Shown here in pieces: positions 37,734 through 48,940 of a stretch of DNA of 64,000 bases (its first letter is position 1; every line of letters begins with the position of its first letter). The notes beneath the pieces were generated by a model. It did no database searches. It had not been told where the DNA came from and worked only from the letters and a program-made list of their open reading frames with translations. The DNA is from Apium graveolens (lineage: Eukaryota; Streptophyta; Magnoliopsida; Apiales; Apiaceae). The stretch is taken from positions 228,236,999 through 228,300,998 of the forward strand of contig NC_133649.1 in the NCBI RefSeq assembly GCF_009905375.1, given 5' to 3'. The position numbers and the translations under genes are program-made.

Positions 37734-40700
37734 ATGGCACCAGTAGTAAAGATAATGTCCCAGTCTGGATTTGTCTATGAGAAGAACAATTTCGTAGCTT
37801 TGGTGGAAAAGAATGAAGCCCACTCAGATTATCACAAGATGATGGACTTTATCAAAAATTGCAAACTAAGCTATGCAATGCTGGAAGCCCCAACCATTTA
37901 CTATGAGGTAATTGAGGAGATTTGGACAACTGCAGAGTTCAATCCCACATATATGATCATCACTTTCTCTCTCAAAGGTAAGGATTACTGTATTAACTGT
38001 GATGATATACAATTTTGTTTTAAGCTACCTGAGAACAATTTCATGACACCACACACTGATAATGATGTATCTGGTATGTTAGATTCCATAGGCTATTATT
38101 TTGATTCTGCTAGTTTAGGGAGCATTAGAAGAAAAGGCCTTAGCAAAGAATGGAGTTTTCTTGGTGATGCCTTTATCAAGGTTTTCTCTGGGAAAATTAG
38201 TAATTTTGATGCCATAACTTCATCTCTTGTTAATATGCTCTATATGCTAGTTTCTGATAGGTACTTTAATTTTAGCAACTATGTCATGCTAGAATTAGGT
38301 TCAAGGTTAGGTAACAAAGCTAATAGACCTCATAACATCTACTATGCTAGATTCTTTATGTTATTGGCTAACCATGTTGCTGAAGGTTTGGTCATAAATA
38401 ATGAGAGTAATAAACTCAAGTGTTGGACATAAGAGAAAAGGGTTCTTGCAGACCTTTTGAGAATAAACCTCAACAATCAGGTGCCATTGGTATATTTGCC
38501 AATAATAAATGCACCTCAGGTAAGTGAGGTAAATACTTCTTAAACTTCTACTACTTCCAACCCCATTATTTCTTTGCCTTCAAGTGTGGCCATGGAATCT
38601 GTGTCTTTCTCCCAACAGATTCCTACCAAAGCCACCAAACCTAAAGTTTCAAGAACAAAGTCAAAGAAAGCCACCTCTGTTGTTTCTCAAAAGACAACAG
38701 TTGTAACAACTACCATCAACCCTGAGGGGAGTGAACAGGGTGTGAGTGGTGAGGGGAGGGGTGAACATCAAAAAACCCATCAGGATAAGGTAGGAGAGGT
38801 GAGTGGTACCCCAGCTATCCAAGACACAGTTTCTCAAAAGACTGTGGTGGTTGAAAAGGATTCAAACTCATCCCTAGTTGCATCCTCCCAAAAGGGTGCA
38901 GCTATTGAAAATAGTCCCCAACCAGGGACACAAAACAAAAGAGGGAGGGACACTGAAACCACACACTCACCTGTAAAAGCCTTTACAAGAAGAAAGAAGA
39001 TTAAAACCTTAATTTCCACACATGGTGCACACACTGCACAGATACACCTACCTGTATCTATGCCTTCTCAAATTCAGCTTGATGTGACTCCAATAAATGT
39101 GGAGTCACAGCCCCATTCTCTCAAAATTGACACACATCAATCACCAAATTCTCCATCACCATCTCTGGATGTGGACATGATCTTCACATCAATTCCTGAT
39201 TCTCCCTCTTTACAACTTACGGAGGAGCCCCACTCAAATACTGGTGATCATCATCTTTTAGATGATTTGTTGGAACATCAGCCAATTCTTTCAGACTTGG
39301 TTGAAGAATCTGTGTCTCCTAAATTAAAATCAATCCACACAGATTCAACAATCATGTCCCTTTCAATTTCTACTTCTTTTCCTTCATCAACGGATATTAC
39401 TCATCCGTTGACAAGTGGTTGTTCTTCGACGGATAAGCTTAACAGCAGTTATCTGTTGATACCATCAGTTCCTACTTCAATGGATACTCCCTATCCATTG
39501 ATAGTCTCTACACAAATAACTGAATCAATTCCAAGTGTAGAAGGCATGGTTACTGTACAATCACTTCTAGGATTGAGGGAAGGGAGTGAAAATTTGAGTG
39601 AGAAGCTGGGTTGCTCCCAGGCAAAAGGAGAGCTTGAGAGTCTAACTATGCATGTTATTTCTTCCAGTATGGAAAAAGAAAGTGAGAGGAGTGCCACCTT
39701 AGTAGGTGAGGGTGAGGGTGTGAGGTGTGTGAGCCAGGGGGAGCCCCTGATGCAAGAATATAGAGAAATTGAGAGAAAAGTAGGTATAGAAGGTATAAGG
39801 GTGGATCCAGCCATTGCTAGTGAGTCAATGACTGTGGATGATGCTGAAAAGGAAAGACAATTTCAGCAACATTACAAAGCTGTAATTGATAACATTTCCT
39901 TGGATGCTGACACTTTTACTCATCCTGTGTCAGCCTATCAACTGTTGGCTGCTCAGGGTAATGTGGAGGCAGAACAGACTTTGAACCTAGTACACACTTC
40001 AGAATCTCTACAAAGGGATAAAGCTGCTGTCAACATGATGCCTTCTCAAGCTGGTGAGACATCTGAAGAATTTGGAGTAAATTCTAATGATGATGACTCT
40101 GTCTTATTTGATGGAAGCATGAACTTAGGGGGAGATGCAGGCCCTAGTTCAGTTCCAAATTTACCTGAATGGGCCTTGACTAAGGAATCTACACCAGGAC
40201 AGTTCAGTGTATCCTTGGTCAAACAGGTTATGGCTATTCAAAAGGCCCTTCAGGTAACTTCAGATGCTGGTAACAAGACTATTCTTCAAGCCCACCTAGA
40301 TTCTCTACATCTCATGAAGCTACAGCAACTAAGACAGAATCTGAGTATGGATGAACTCAAGAAGGATATAGCTGACTTGAAGTCCTACAATTCTAAGAAG
40401 CTGGATTCAGTCATGCCCTATGGTACCATGCGGGACTTGTTACTGAGATTGAGAAGATAATCAGATGCTAAAAAGAGGCTGGCCAAGTTGGAATACAGAG
40501 TTCAAGTCATTGAAAACTCTGTGGTCACCATTCTTCAGAATCAACAGTCTCAAACAAGTCTACTCATGCAGCTGGCAAAAGCACAAGCCTTGACCCCTCT
40601 CCTTGATGATAACGAAAAGGGGGAGAATAAAGGGAAAGGGGAAGGGGAGCCATCTACAAACATCCAAATATCTAAAGTGCTAGTTCCTTCCATCACTACT

Positions 40701-42273
40701 TCTCCAACACTTCAAATCAAAGGAAAGCTTGATGGAATTGATCTAATCCAGCTAGCAGCAGCTGAGATGAAGGTGAAGGAGCAGAGGAGAAAAATTGATG
40801 AAAGGATGCAACAGGTGTTTGGCTCTACAACTTCAAAATTATTATCTGTGAAACATAGTACAAAGGTTGAGCCAATCATTATGGAGCACAAGCCAGTAAG
40901 GAGGAATAAGGTTGGAGAGACTTCCTTAAGGAATTTGAAACCCATGGTACTCAAGCCATCCACTAGACTCAACAGGGACTCTACAAAGAACCCTCTAAAC
41001 TTTAGTCAGTCAAAAGAAGTAGATTTTCCTCTTCCAAAACCTGATGAAGACAAAGTTTTGGGTGGCAGCATCATAAAGCACAAAGAGACCAATGATGTAG
41101 TGGAAAGAATGAATATGGCTATCATTTATAGAGAGGGAAAGAGTATCTGTGTGATGCAAGGACATCCAAAATTCTCTAAAGCCAAGAGGGAAGAAACCAT
41201 GAGGTTAAAGGAAGAAGCTAAAAAGCTGAAGGTTGACAAAAGAGCACAAGTAAAGCTTGAAAAACAGCTAGAGTCAAGTCAGACTGAAGAAAGGGAGAAG
41301 ATTGAAGACAAGAGTGAATAAAACAAGATTGAAAGCAAAAATGTGGATATGGGGAATGTGGTAGGTGAGAGTGTAGAGGAAAGAAAGGAATGACAGAAAG
41401 AGAACAGAAAGAAGGCCAATACAAAAAGGAAGAGTGGAGATGACACTGAAGAAACCCAATCTAAATCCAAACCACTACCTTCTATTCCTGAACCCATTGT
41501 GCCTGATCCCTATTTAAATATCCATGGTGAAACAATCATTCCTAAGGAGGAACCATTGATTGGGACACCATCAAGTTGCCCACCTTCTTAAATACTTCTC
41601 CACCACCAAAGAAACAGAAAAGAAAAACCAAATCAACACCTCCCCTAACCTCATGAAAATTCACTCAGAAACCTAAGCCTAAGCCACAAGCCTCAAAGGA
41701 TGACTATGTTCACATTTATGACATAAAGGAACAGACAGACATTGAACTCTTCCTGGATGAGCTGGAGGACGTAAGGGGAATAGATGCCTATAGACAGCTA
41801 CCAGAAAGATTAGCGTTCAAGTATAAAAGAAATGGGGAAAGAACTTGGCCCCTTTACAGAATTCTGAATGAAGGCTATTCTACCTTGTTAGAGTCTACTC
41901 AGCTATAAAAAGGGATTCTGGCTTTACCAGGACTGCCAAAACTGAGATTTTCAACAAGATTTCCAGTATAAGGAAAACTTGATGGGAGCCCAATTCCTTG
42001 CCTAGAACATTACTCATCCCTGAGCATGGAATTACAATTCATAAATCACCTCATTGGCTGATGGAGTTCAGAGACAATAAAGGAGTCAGAAGATTTTTTA
42101 GACTTGAAGACCAACTTAAAATTGCCAGTAATGAAACTCTCAAGGACATGCAATCTAAGTTGGACATCAGTGAAGAAGATGAAGCTGAATTCTACAGACA
42201 ACTCCAACTCCAAGTAGAGGAAAATGACAGAAGGCTAGGGAAGAAGACAAGAGATCAAAGGAAAAGAAAATAA
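37734..42273 (+). pseudogene. Element A extra ORF downstream of pol (aORF)
   Basis: From ATG 37734 one frame is kept to about 41500, with stops at 38430-38432, about 38540, 40458-40460 and 41319-41321; a frameshift moves the last part to 41998-42273. The N-terminal about 230 residues look globular (MAPVVKIMSQSGFVYEKNNF, then LYMLVSDRYFNF). The middle is long, Ser/Thr/Pro-rich and probably disordered. The C-terminal part has helical stretches and a basic tail (RLGKKTRDQRKRK). It occupies the place of Sirevirus 'envelope-like' ORFs, but I see no signal peptide or membrane segment, so an envelope role is not supported. The related ORF in B shows that the family carries it in general. Function unknown. 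Confidence 0.82.
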
Positions 42274-42447
42274 TCTGCTCAGCCTAAAGGAGCATCCTTG
42301 GAAACAATGTAATCCTTCAATTCTATCTCAGTATATACACTTTTGCAGCACTTTTGAATTTCTACTTGATTTCAATTCATATATTTGTCAAGTGTTTTGT
42401 TATCATCAAGTTAAACCCAAATTTATGCCTACAATTCTAGTAGACAT

Positions 42448-42460
42448 AAATAGGGGAGAT
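42448..42460 (+). other. Polypurine tract of element A
   Basis: AAATAGGGGAGAT next to the 3' LTR; D and B have AAATTGGGGGAGAT. Similar AGGGGGAG tracts occur inside the element at 35444, 40127 and 40617. Confidence 0.82.
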
Positions 42461-43534
42461 TGTTAGGAATATATGTATTAGTTTGATGATAAGTTAAATA
42501 AAACACTTAAGTAGGAATCCAGTGTCTGTAGCCTCAACGGATAAGACTATTCTGGCTATCCATTGATGGAGTAGCTTTACTTAGAAATAAGTTTAGTATT
42601 GTAGCACATTCCAGTTTCTGTATTCAAGTTACAATTCTTAGATGTTGTGGGAAATTATAAGTCATGTTGACTACTAGTGGATATGCAAATAGGAGGGCTC
42701 ATTGTAAATATTTCATGCCTTGTAATTTTGTATAAGTGAAGTTGTATCAACTGATAAGTTAAAGACCTTCAACGGATAAGAAATAAAGCTTCAACGGATG
42801 TCTCTAAAGCTTCAACGGATAACATCCATCAACGAATGAGTGCATCAACGGATAAAGCTTCAACTGTTAATGCATCAACGGATAAAGCCATCAACGGATA
42901 AAAGCTTCAACGGATGCTAAGTTCAATAGCAGTTGACAGTGACAATTCATAAGCTGACAGAGGCACATGGCTTGACAGAGAAAATTGGAATGTGGCAGCC
43001 TCTTAGAGGAATCAAGAAAATGCAGAATTTCCATTCTGGTGCAAACAAGGAAGTATTCAAAGATTCACAGATTATCCTAGATTGCATTGGATAGAGAAAT
43101 GAAGAAGAAACATGTGAAAAATCTTTTCAATTGTATTTTATCTTTTTGTCTTCACTTGTAAACTTGGTGATATATAAACCACGTTGTAGCTAGTAATTAG
43201 AGTGTGAATTTTCCAGAGCTGTTTAGAAAAATATTGAGAGAAAATCATCTAGTTTGTACTAGGAAGCAGATGTGATCAATTTCTTGAATCAAAGATTTTT
43301 TGAAATAACACATCTCTGGTGGAACAACAAATCCACCAGAAAAGATTTTAAGCCTTTTGTGTTCTTTACATTTGTGTTTGAATATATATCTGTCTGCACC
43401 AGCTCAAAGCAATTCACACACACTTGTTCATCAAAACACATAGCCTTTGAAACTGCTCAAAACTTGAAAAAGTTTTGAGATTTACATTCAACCCCCCTTC
43501 TGTAAATCTCATTGTTAGTTCCTTGGGAATAACA
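42461..43534 (+). repeat. 3' LTR of element A
   Basis: TGTTAGGAATATATG to GGGAATAACA, 1074 bp. It shows four differences from the 5' LTR in the first 110 bases and about two fewer units of the CATCAACGGATGAGTG tandem array. It is followed directly by the aORF of element B. Confidence 0.93.
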
Positions 43535-46500
43535 CTTTCCTTTGTCTTCCTATGTTTTGCAAAGATCGGAAGATTAAGATCAGGAAGAGGCAAGTTATCC
43601 CATTCTATAGGTTCCTCCTTAGGAACAACAGGTTCACCATGAAAGGTAATGTTATGATCAACCTTGAATTCAGCCTCCTTCATAGTAGGTATGGCTGATT
43701 GACTTGCAATTATAGATTGGGTTGACATGTAGTCTTCCTTATCTTCATTGAAATCTATCTTTCTCTTTGCATGGATTTTGTATCTAAGCTTCCTCTTTGT
43801 CTGCTTTGGTTCTTCTTTCTTTCCTTCATCCAGATTTTCAGTTGTCACAGCAGTGGTTGCAGGCTTCTTGGCTAGGTTCTTGGCTTCTAAAGCAGCTTGC
43901 TTTTGTTGTTGTTTAAGCCTCAGCTTTTCTTCTTTTTTAGCCTCTGCAAACTGTGGATGTCCAGTCACTACACAGATTAGTTTACCATTCGTGTAGATCT
44001 TAGCAATTTTGTTCTTTGATACTGTGTCTCTGGGTCTTTGGATAAGGTAGTAGACCTTGCAAGCAGCTTCTTTTCATCTGGACTAGGAGTTTCATAAGAT
44101 AGGTCTAGTGGATTTTTTTTTGAATTCTTTGGATAATTCCTTTTTGGTTGAAAGATCACACTAACCTTTGGAGACTTGATTGATGAGGGTTGACCCCTTT
44201 CCATGTTCCCAAGGCTCATGTCATTAGCTGAAATTTTTCTCAATTTACAGAAGTGAGAAAAGACCTTGTCCTGCTTCTCAATTGGACCAAATTTCTTCTT
44301 GATATTTTCATCAAGCTTCTTCCATTTTGCATCTAGCTCTTTCTCAACTGATGCTACATCAAGTTGTTTAAATTTGTCATTTGACTCCAACTTAGCTGCT
44401 GCTAGATTGATTAGATCAATGTTGTCCAAGACTGGTGGCTTAGTGAAAGCAATTTCTGGAACAATCACCTTGCTAACTTGTATGTTTAGAACTTTCTCCC
44501 CCTCACTTATTGACTCCCCTTGACTAACTCGAACAATTGAGTCTTTCTCCCCCTTTTTGTTAGCATCAAGTTGGGTGGAAGAAGAAGTTTGTGCATCTAC
44601 CAGTTTCTGAAGTAGCTGAGTTTGTTGGGCTTGATGTAGATGGATTTGAGTAATTAAGGTTTCCAGAGTTTTAAATATTTTGTCCAAGGAGTCCACTTTG
44701 GTGTCTAGATGAGAGTTTTTCCTAAGTTGTCTATTGATGTCTAGCATGGTTGTGTTAGGAAACTTGGCCTCCAATCTTTCAGCAACATCGTTTTTGACCT
44801 AACCAATTTTTGTTTTCAGTGTAGTTACATCTGGATTGAGTTGGAGAGATTGCATTTGGTGTAGTTAAAGAGAGTTGAGATGTGTTTGAAGAAGTCTCTT
44901 GGTGTTGGCATTTGTAGTGGCTTGAAGAATTGTCCAAGTTTTGTTGAATTCTGTGAAAGAGAGTGGATTTGAAATGGTGCTCATCACATTATTTGGAAAA
45001 TACCTAAGATGGAATGTTTGATCTTGAGCTAGGGCCTGCTTCTCCCCCTATATCCATGAATCTCCTTCATCATCATCTTCATCCCCAAAAATATCCTCAA
45101 AACTACCAGTTCCATAATCAACATTATCCCTAGCTGTGGGTGGCATGGCTGTGATAGCATCCTTAGCCCTCTGCATAGAAGCAGTAGTGTGCACCAAGTT
45201 CAGTAGCTTCTCAGCCTCCTCATTGCCCTGTCCAGCCAGAATTTGATATGCTGGAACATGATGAGTAAATGTCTCAGCATCTAAAGAGATAGAATCTATC
45301 ACAACTTGATATTCTTGCCGAAACAGTTTCTCTTTTTCTGCATCACTGACATTCATTGACTAACTAGCAATGATTTCCATCCTTATCTCTCCTATAGCTA
45401 CTTTTCTCTCATGTTCTTTCCATTTTTGCATCAAAGGCTCCCTTTGGATTCCCACCCTCATACCATCACCTTCACCTACTAAGGTGGGACTCCACTCACT
45501 CACTTTTGCAATGCTGAAAAAATAGCTTACATAGTTTCACTCATTTCCTCTTCTTTTGCCTAAGAGCAACTCAACCTCTCACTCTGTTCACTCCCTTTCC
45601 TCAATCCTAAGAGTGACTGTACAACCACTAGATCATCTGCACTTGTAACTGAAGTTGAAATTTGGAGTGGTACAGTGATATTCAACGGATTAGAGACATC
45701 CGTCGAAATAGTAGTTGAGAGTTTCAACAGATGACTGCTGTTAAGCATATCCGTTGAGATACAGTCACTAGTAGACAGATGAAAAATATCCATCGAGATA
45801 GTAGAAATGACAGAGTTTGGAGTAGAGACTACTGTAGAATCTGGGGTGATTGATTTTAGAATTTGCACAGCATTCTCAGTAGAATCAGAAAGAAATGGCA
45901 AGTGATCCAACAAATCATCTAAAAGATGATGCTCACTTGCTGTAGATTTTGGCTTCTCCATGAGAGTAAGAGATGGGAAATCTGGAATTCATGTATGAAT
46001 CATATCAACATCCAGAGAATTTGTGGCTGAGTTTGGTGTGTTAGGTGCTTCTATTATTAAAGATTTTGGCCGTGACTTCATATTTGTTGAAGCCACATCA
46101 ATCTGACTTTAAGAAGGTGCATGTACTGAGTCTTTGACTATAGTAGGCATAGTGTGTGCACCCTGTGTATCCCTAATGGTTTTTGATTTCTTCTTTCTGA
46201 CATAAGTTTGTGGTGAGCTTGTATTTCTAACCCTTTTGGCATGTGCTCTTGGTTGTGAGCTTTGTTGAATAATTACATCCTTTTGGGAGGATACAACTAG
46301 CAATGAGCTAATATCCTTATTAAGCACTAAAGTTTGGTGGGAAACTGTAGTGTGGCTAGGCTGGGATGCACTCACCTCTCCATCCTTATCCTTAGGGCTT
46401 TTTTGATATTCACCCTGTCCCTCACCATCCTCACTTCCCTTCACACTCCCCTCTTGGCTTTGTGTGGATTTTACAACTAGTTTCTTTTGAGAGAAACTAG

Positions 46501-46972
46501 AGGGGGCTTTCTTTGATTTGGATTTAGAGATTTTTGGTTTTGTGGCTTGGGTAGGCATCTGTTTGGTCATAGTCACAGATGCCATTGCCACAGTTGTTTG
46601 CAAAGAAGTGATAGGTTGAGAAGTAGTAGGACAAAAGTGTTTACCTCACTTACCTGAGGTTGTTCCATGACTGGCATGTACACAAGGGGAACATCCTTAT
46701 GGTGATTTGACCTGTTAAGATCAGCAATAACACTTCTCTCTTGGACCCAACAAGCTAACTTGTTTGTTGGGTTCTTAATTGAGAGATTCTCAAAAACAAA
46801 ATTAGCTATCATCATGAAGAACCTAGCATAATAAATATACTTAGACCTCTTCTTTATATCCCCTAGTTTGTTCCCTAACTCATACATAACAGAAGTGCTG
46901 AAATTAAAGTACTTATCACTAAGAAGCATGTAAAGCATGTGAACAAGTGAGTAAGATACATCATCAAAATTT
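43535..46972 (-). pseudogene. Element B aORF, N-terminal and central parts
   Basis: Minus-strand homologue of A's aORF, broken into open pieces (46938-46573, 46603-46109, 45961-45560, 45356-45048, 44774-43977, 43968-43535) by stops and frameshifts. Shared blocks include LYMLLSDKYFNFSTSVMYEL, YIYYARFFM, HHLLDDLL, VVQSLLGLRKGSE, SISLDAETFTHHVPAYQ and PKEEPI. The first roughly 160 residues seen in A are missing; the ORF begins at the junction with gag (46970-46973). TCAACGGAT/ATCCGTTGA variants occur near 45680-45790. The C-terminal remainder is at 2892-3727. Confidence 0.85.
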
Positions 46973-47356
46973 CTGAATCAAGAGTTGCATTTTGTTTTCC
47001 CTTACTTGCTCAGTTCCATTACATATAACTTAAATTGTTTCCCAGACATCCTTAGCAGTTTTACAGTTTATGATGTTGTCAAACATGTCATCATCAACAC
47101 CATTAAACAAAATGTTCATGGCCTTTTTATCCTTACGAACTTGTTCAATTTCTGGATCAGACCATTCTGCTCTAGGCTTTGGGATAAATGCTTCATTTCC
47201 TGTATCAGCTCTGATAGGGACATGTGGACCTTTCTCAATGCACTCCACATATGCTTCATCTTGAGATATGAGATACAGGTGCATCTTCACCTTCCAATGG
47301 TCATAGTTGTCTTTTTCCAGAAATGGAATCTTTACTCCAACATCCTTTTTTCTCAT
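46973..47356 (-). pseudogene. gag: Element B truncated gag
   Basis: Minus-strand start at 47356 (MRKKDVGVKIPFLEKDNYDH), closely matching A's gag N-terminus. It runs through KKAMNILFNGVDDDMFDNI and ETI, then a stop, and on to MQLLIQ. There it meets aORF sequence in another frame and stops at TGA three codons later. The two zinc knuckles, the coiled coil and all of pol are absent. The breakpoint lies in or beside a few shared A/T-rich bases (AATTTTGATG belongs to the aORF side), so it looks like an illegitimate deletion. Confidence 0.85.
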
Positions 47357-47402
47357 CTTGTTAGTTGTTGTGATCTTTAAACTCTTTGTTCTGAAAGATC
47401 TT

Positions 47403-47416
47403 GCTCTGATACCAAT
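47403..47416 (-). other. Primer binding site of element B (tRNA-iMet type)
   Basis: Plus-strand GCTCTGATACCAAT, minus-strand ATTGGTATCAGAGC, directly beside the 5' LTR and fully matching the initiator-Met pattern. Confidence 0.88.
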
Positions 47417-48427
47417 TGTTATTCCCAAACAATCTAAACAAGAATTACAAAAGGGGGGGGGTTGAATGGAATTCTGGCTTCTTTATGAATTTGAAGAACA
47501 GTTCTTCTACAAATAAATAACTGTATTTACTTTTGCAATAGTGCGGAATGAAAGTAAAGTAGAAATCAAAACACAAAGTATTTAAATACAAGTATTTAAA
47601 AATTTTCTGGTGGATTGAACTTTTCCACTAGAGATATATATTAAGTAGAGAACTCTGGTTTACAAAATGTACACAGCTGCTTACAAGTTGAACAACAAGA
47701 ATAGAGAAATTCTTTTCAGATTTTGGCTTATCTATTTCTTTAGTAAAATGCTTACGTACTTGGATGCTATTCAACTTGCTATCCTTGGTTTATATAACAC
47801 CAAGTTACATGATAAAAAGACACGATAATAGGACAAACTATTTCTAGTCTAATTTCATGCTGCTACACTTCTCTTTCTAGCATCTTTGAATATCTTCAGT
47901 TAAGTATGGAATGAAAATGCTTCTTTGTTCTCTAAAACCTGAATTGGGCTGCCACATTCCATTTGTATACAACCAACGCATGTGACTGTCAAGTCACTAT
48001 CAACTGCTCTTTTGAATCTGATCATCCGTTGAGACTTAGATTGATCATCCGTTGAAACTTTGGTTGATCATCCGTTGAGAATTATGTTGATCATCCGTTG
48101 AAATTTTGTGAATCATCCGTTGAGACTGTCTTCTTGCCATTTGACTCCATTTCAGTTATACAAGATTACAAGGCATCTAATATTTATAATTAACCATCCT
48201 ATCTTGCATATCAATCTAGTAGTCAATCATGACTTAAACATTCTACAACATCTAGTTCACTAAGTTACTTAAGTATGCAGAAATGTGCTACTAGTCTTAT
48301 TGTTATATAAGCTACTCTTTCAACAGATGTTGAATTGATCATCCATTGAAAGCTACAATTTCACTTAAATAAAATCCACTAAGTTTTTTGTTCAAGTTAT
48401 CATCAAGTACACAACATATTCCTAACA
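47417..48427 (-). repeat. 5' LTR of element B
   Basis: TGTTATTCCCAAACAATC to ATTCCTAACA on the plus strand. Five regularly spaced ATCCGTTGA motifs occur between about 48020 and 48125. The first 110 bases differ from the other copy at more than a dozen positions, more than in A, E or F. Confidence 0.9.
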
Positions 48428-48940
48428 GGTATCTTAAGGGGACTCCAAATCTCGGAATTTGGCACCCTATATATAGGTTTTGACCTTGTAGGCTATACAG
48501 ATTCGGAGTTTGCAAGTTGTAAAATTGATCAAAATAACACTTCGGGAAATTGTCAGTTTCTTGGAAAAATACCGGTATCCTGACATAGTAAGAAGCAACA
48601 CTCAGTATCCACTTCAACTGTTGAAGCTGAATATATAACTATTGGAAACTGTTGTGCTCAGATCTTATGGTTGAGGAACCAACTACGAGACTATGGACTG
48701 TTGATGTCAAAATTTTTAATATTATGCGATAACACCAGTGCCATAATAATCTCCAACAACCCGGTGCAACACTAGAGAACCAAACACATTGATATCATGT
48801 ACCATTTTATCAGAGAGCATGTCACAAATAATAATGTGAAATTATATTTTGTACCCACAGAGGAACAAATTGCAAACATCTTCACTAAACCACTTGATGG
48901 TCCACTTTCTCTAAGCCAGTTAGTGAACTTGAGATGTTAA
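48428..48940 (+). pseudogene. pol: Copia relic C: RNase H fragment
   Basis: Continuation of the reading cut at 1868. It opens with RYLKGTPNLGIW and contains GYTDSEFASCKIDQ (first RNase H Asp), [51 protein letters not shown] and [11 protein letters not shown]. Stops interrupt it (for example after HPI and after NPVQH). The layout matches A's pol end, but the sequence is much more diverged, fitting an older insertion. Confidence 0.88.

Larger units (their letters stand above)
3728..43534 (+). mobile_element. Copia (Sirevirus-like) element A, interrupted by Gypsy nest
   Basis: LTRs at 3728-4836 and 42461-43534, initiator-Met primer site, gag, pol in the order protease, integrase, reverse transcriptase, RNase H, then a 4.5 kb extra ORF, polypurine tract and 3' LTR. 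Without the inserted element E it is about 13.3 kb. A large gag with two CCHC knuckles and a coiled coil, and a long ORF after pol, are the Sirevirus (SIRE/Maximus) plan. It sits inside the aORF of element B, whose reading continues on both sides. No exact 5-bp TSD is seen (ACTCT left, CTTTC right), so one flank may have mutated. Premature stops in gag, pol and aORF make it non-autonomous now. Confidence 0.92.
1869..48427 (-). mobile_element. Copia element B, minus strand, interrupted by element A
   Basis: Two LTRs of about 1.01 kb (1869-2876 and 47417-48427) in minus orientation, flanked by the 5-bp TSD GGTAT. The primer binding site lies next to the right LTR and the polypurine tract next to the left LTR. 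Without A (3728-43534) the element is about 6.8 kb. Its inside holds only the first part of gag and most of the aORF. The rest of gag, protease, integrase, reverse transcriptase and RNase H are missing, so it could only have moved with proteins supplied by a related element. LTR divergence by eye is higher than in A, E or F, as expected for an outer layer. Confidence 0.92.

Noticed and set aside
37734..42273. Envelope gene making A an endogenous retrovirus
   Set aside because: No signal peptide, membrane segment or cleavage-type site is visible; position after pol is the only argument.
3728..43534. Clean 5-bp target duplication for element A
   Set aside because: Flanks ACTCT and CTTTC do not match in any sensible register, so the boundaries rest on LTR ends and on continuation of B's ORF.
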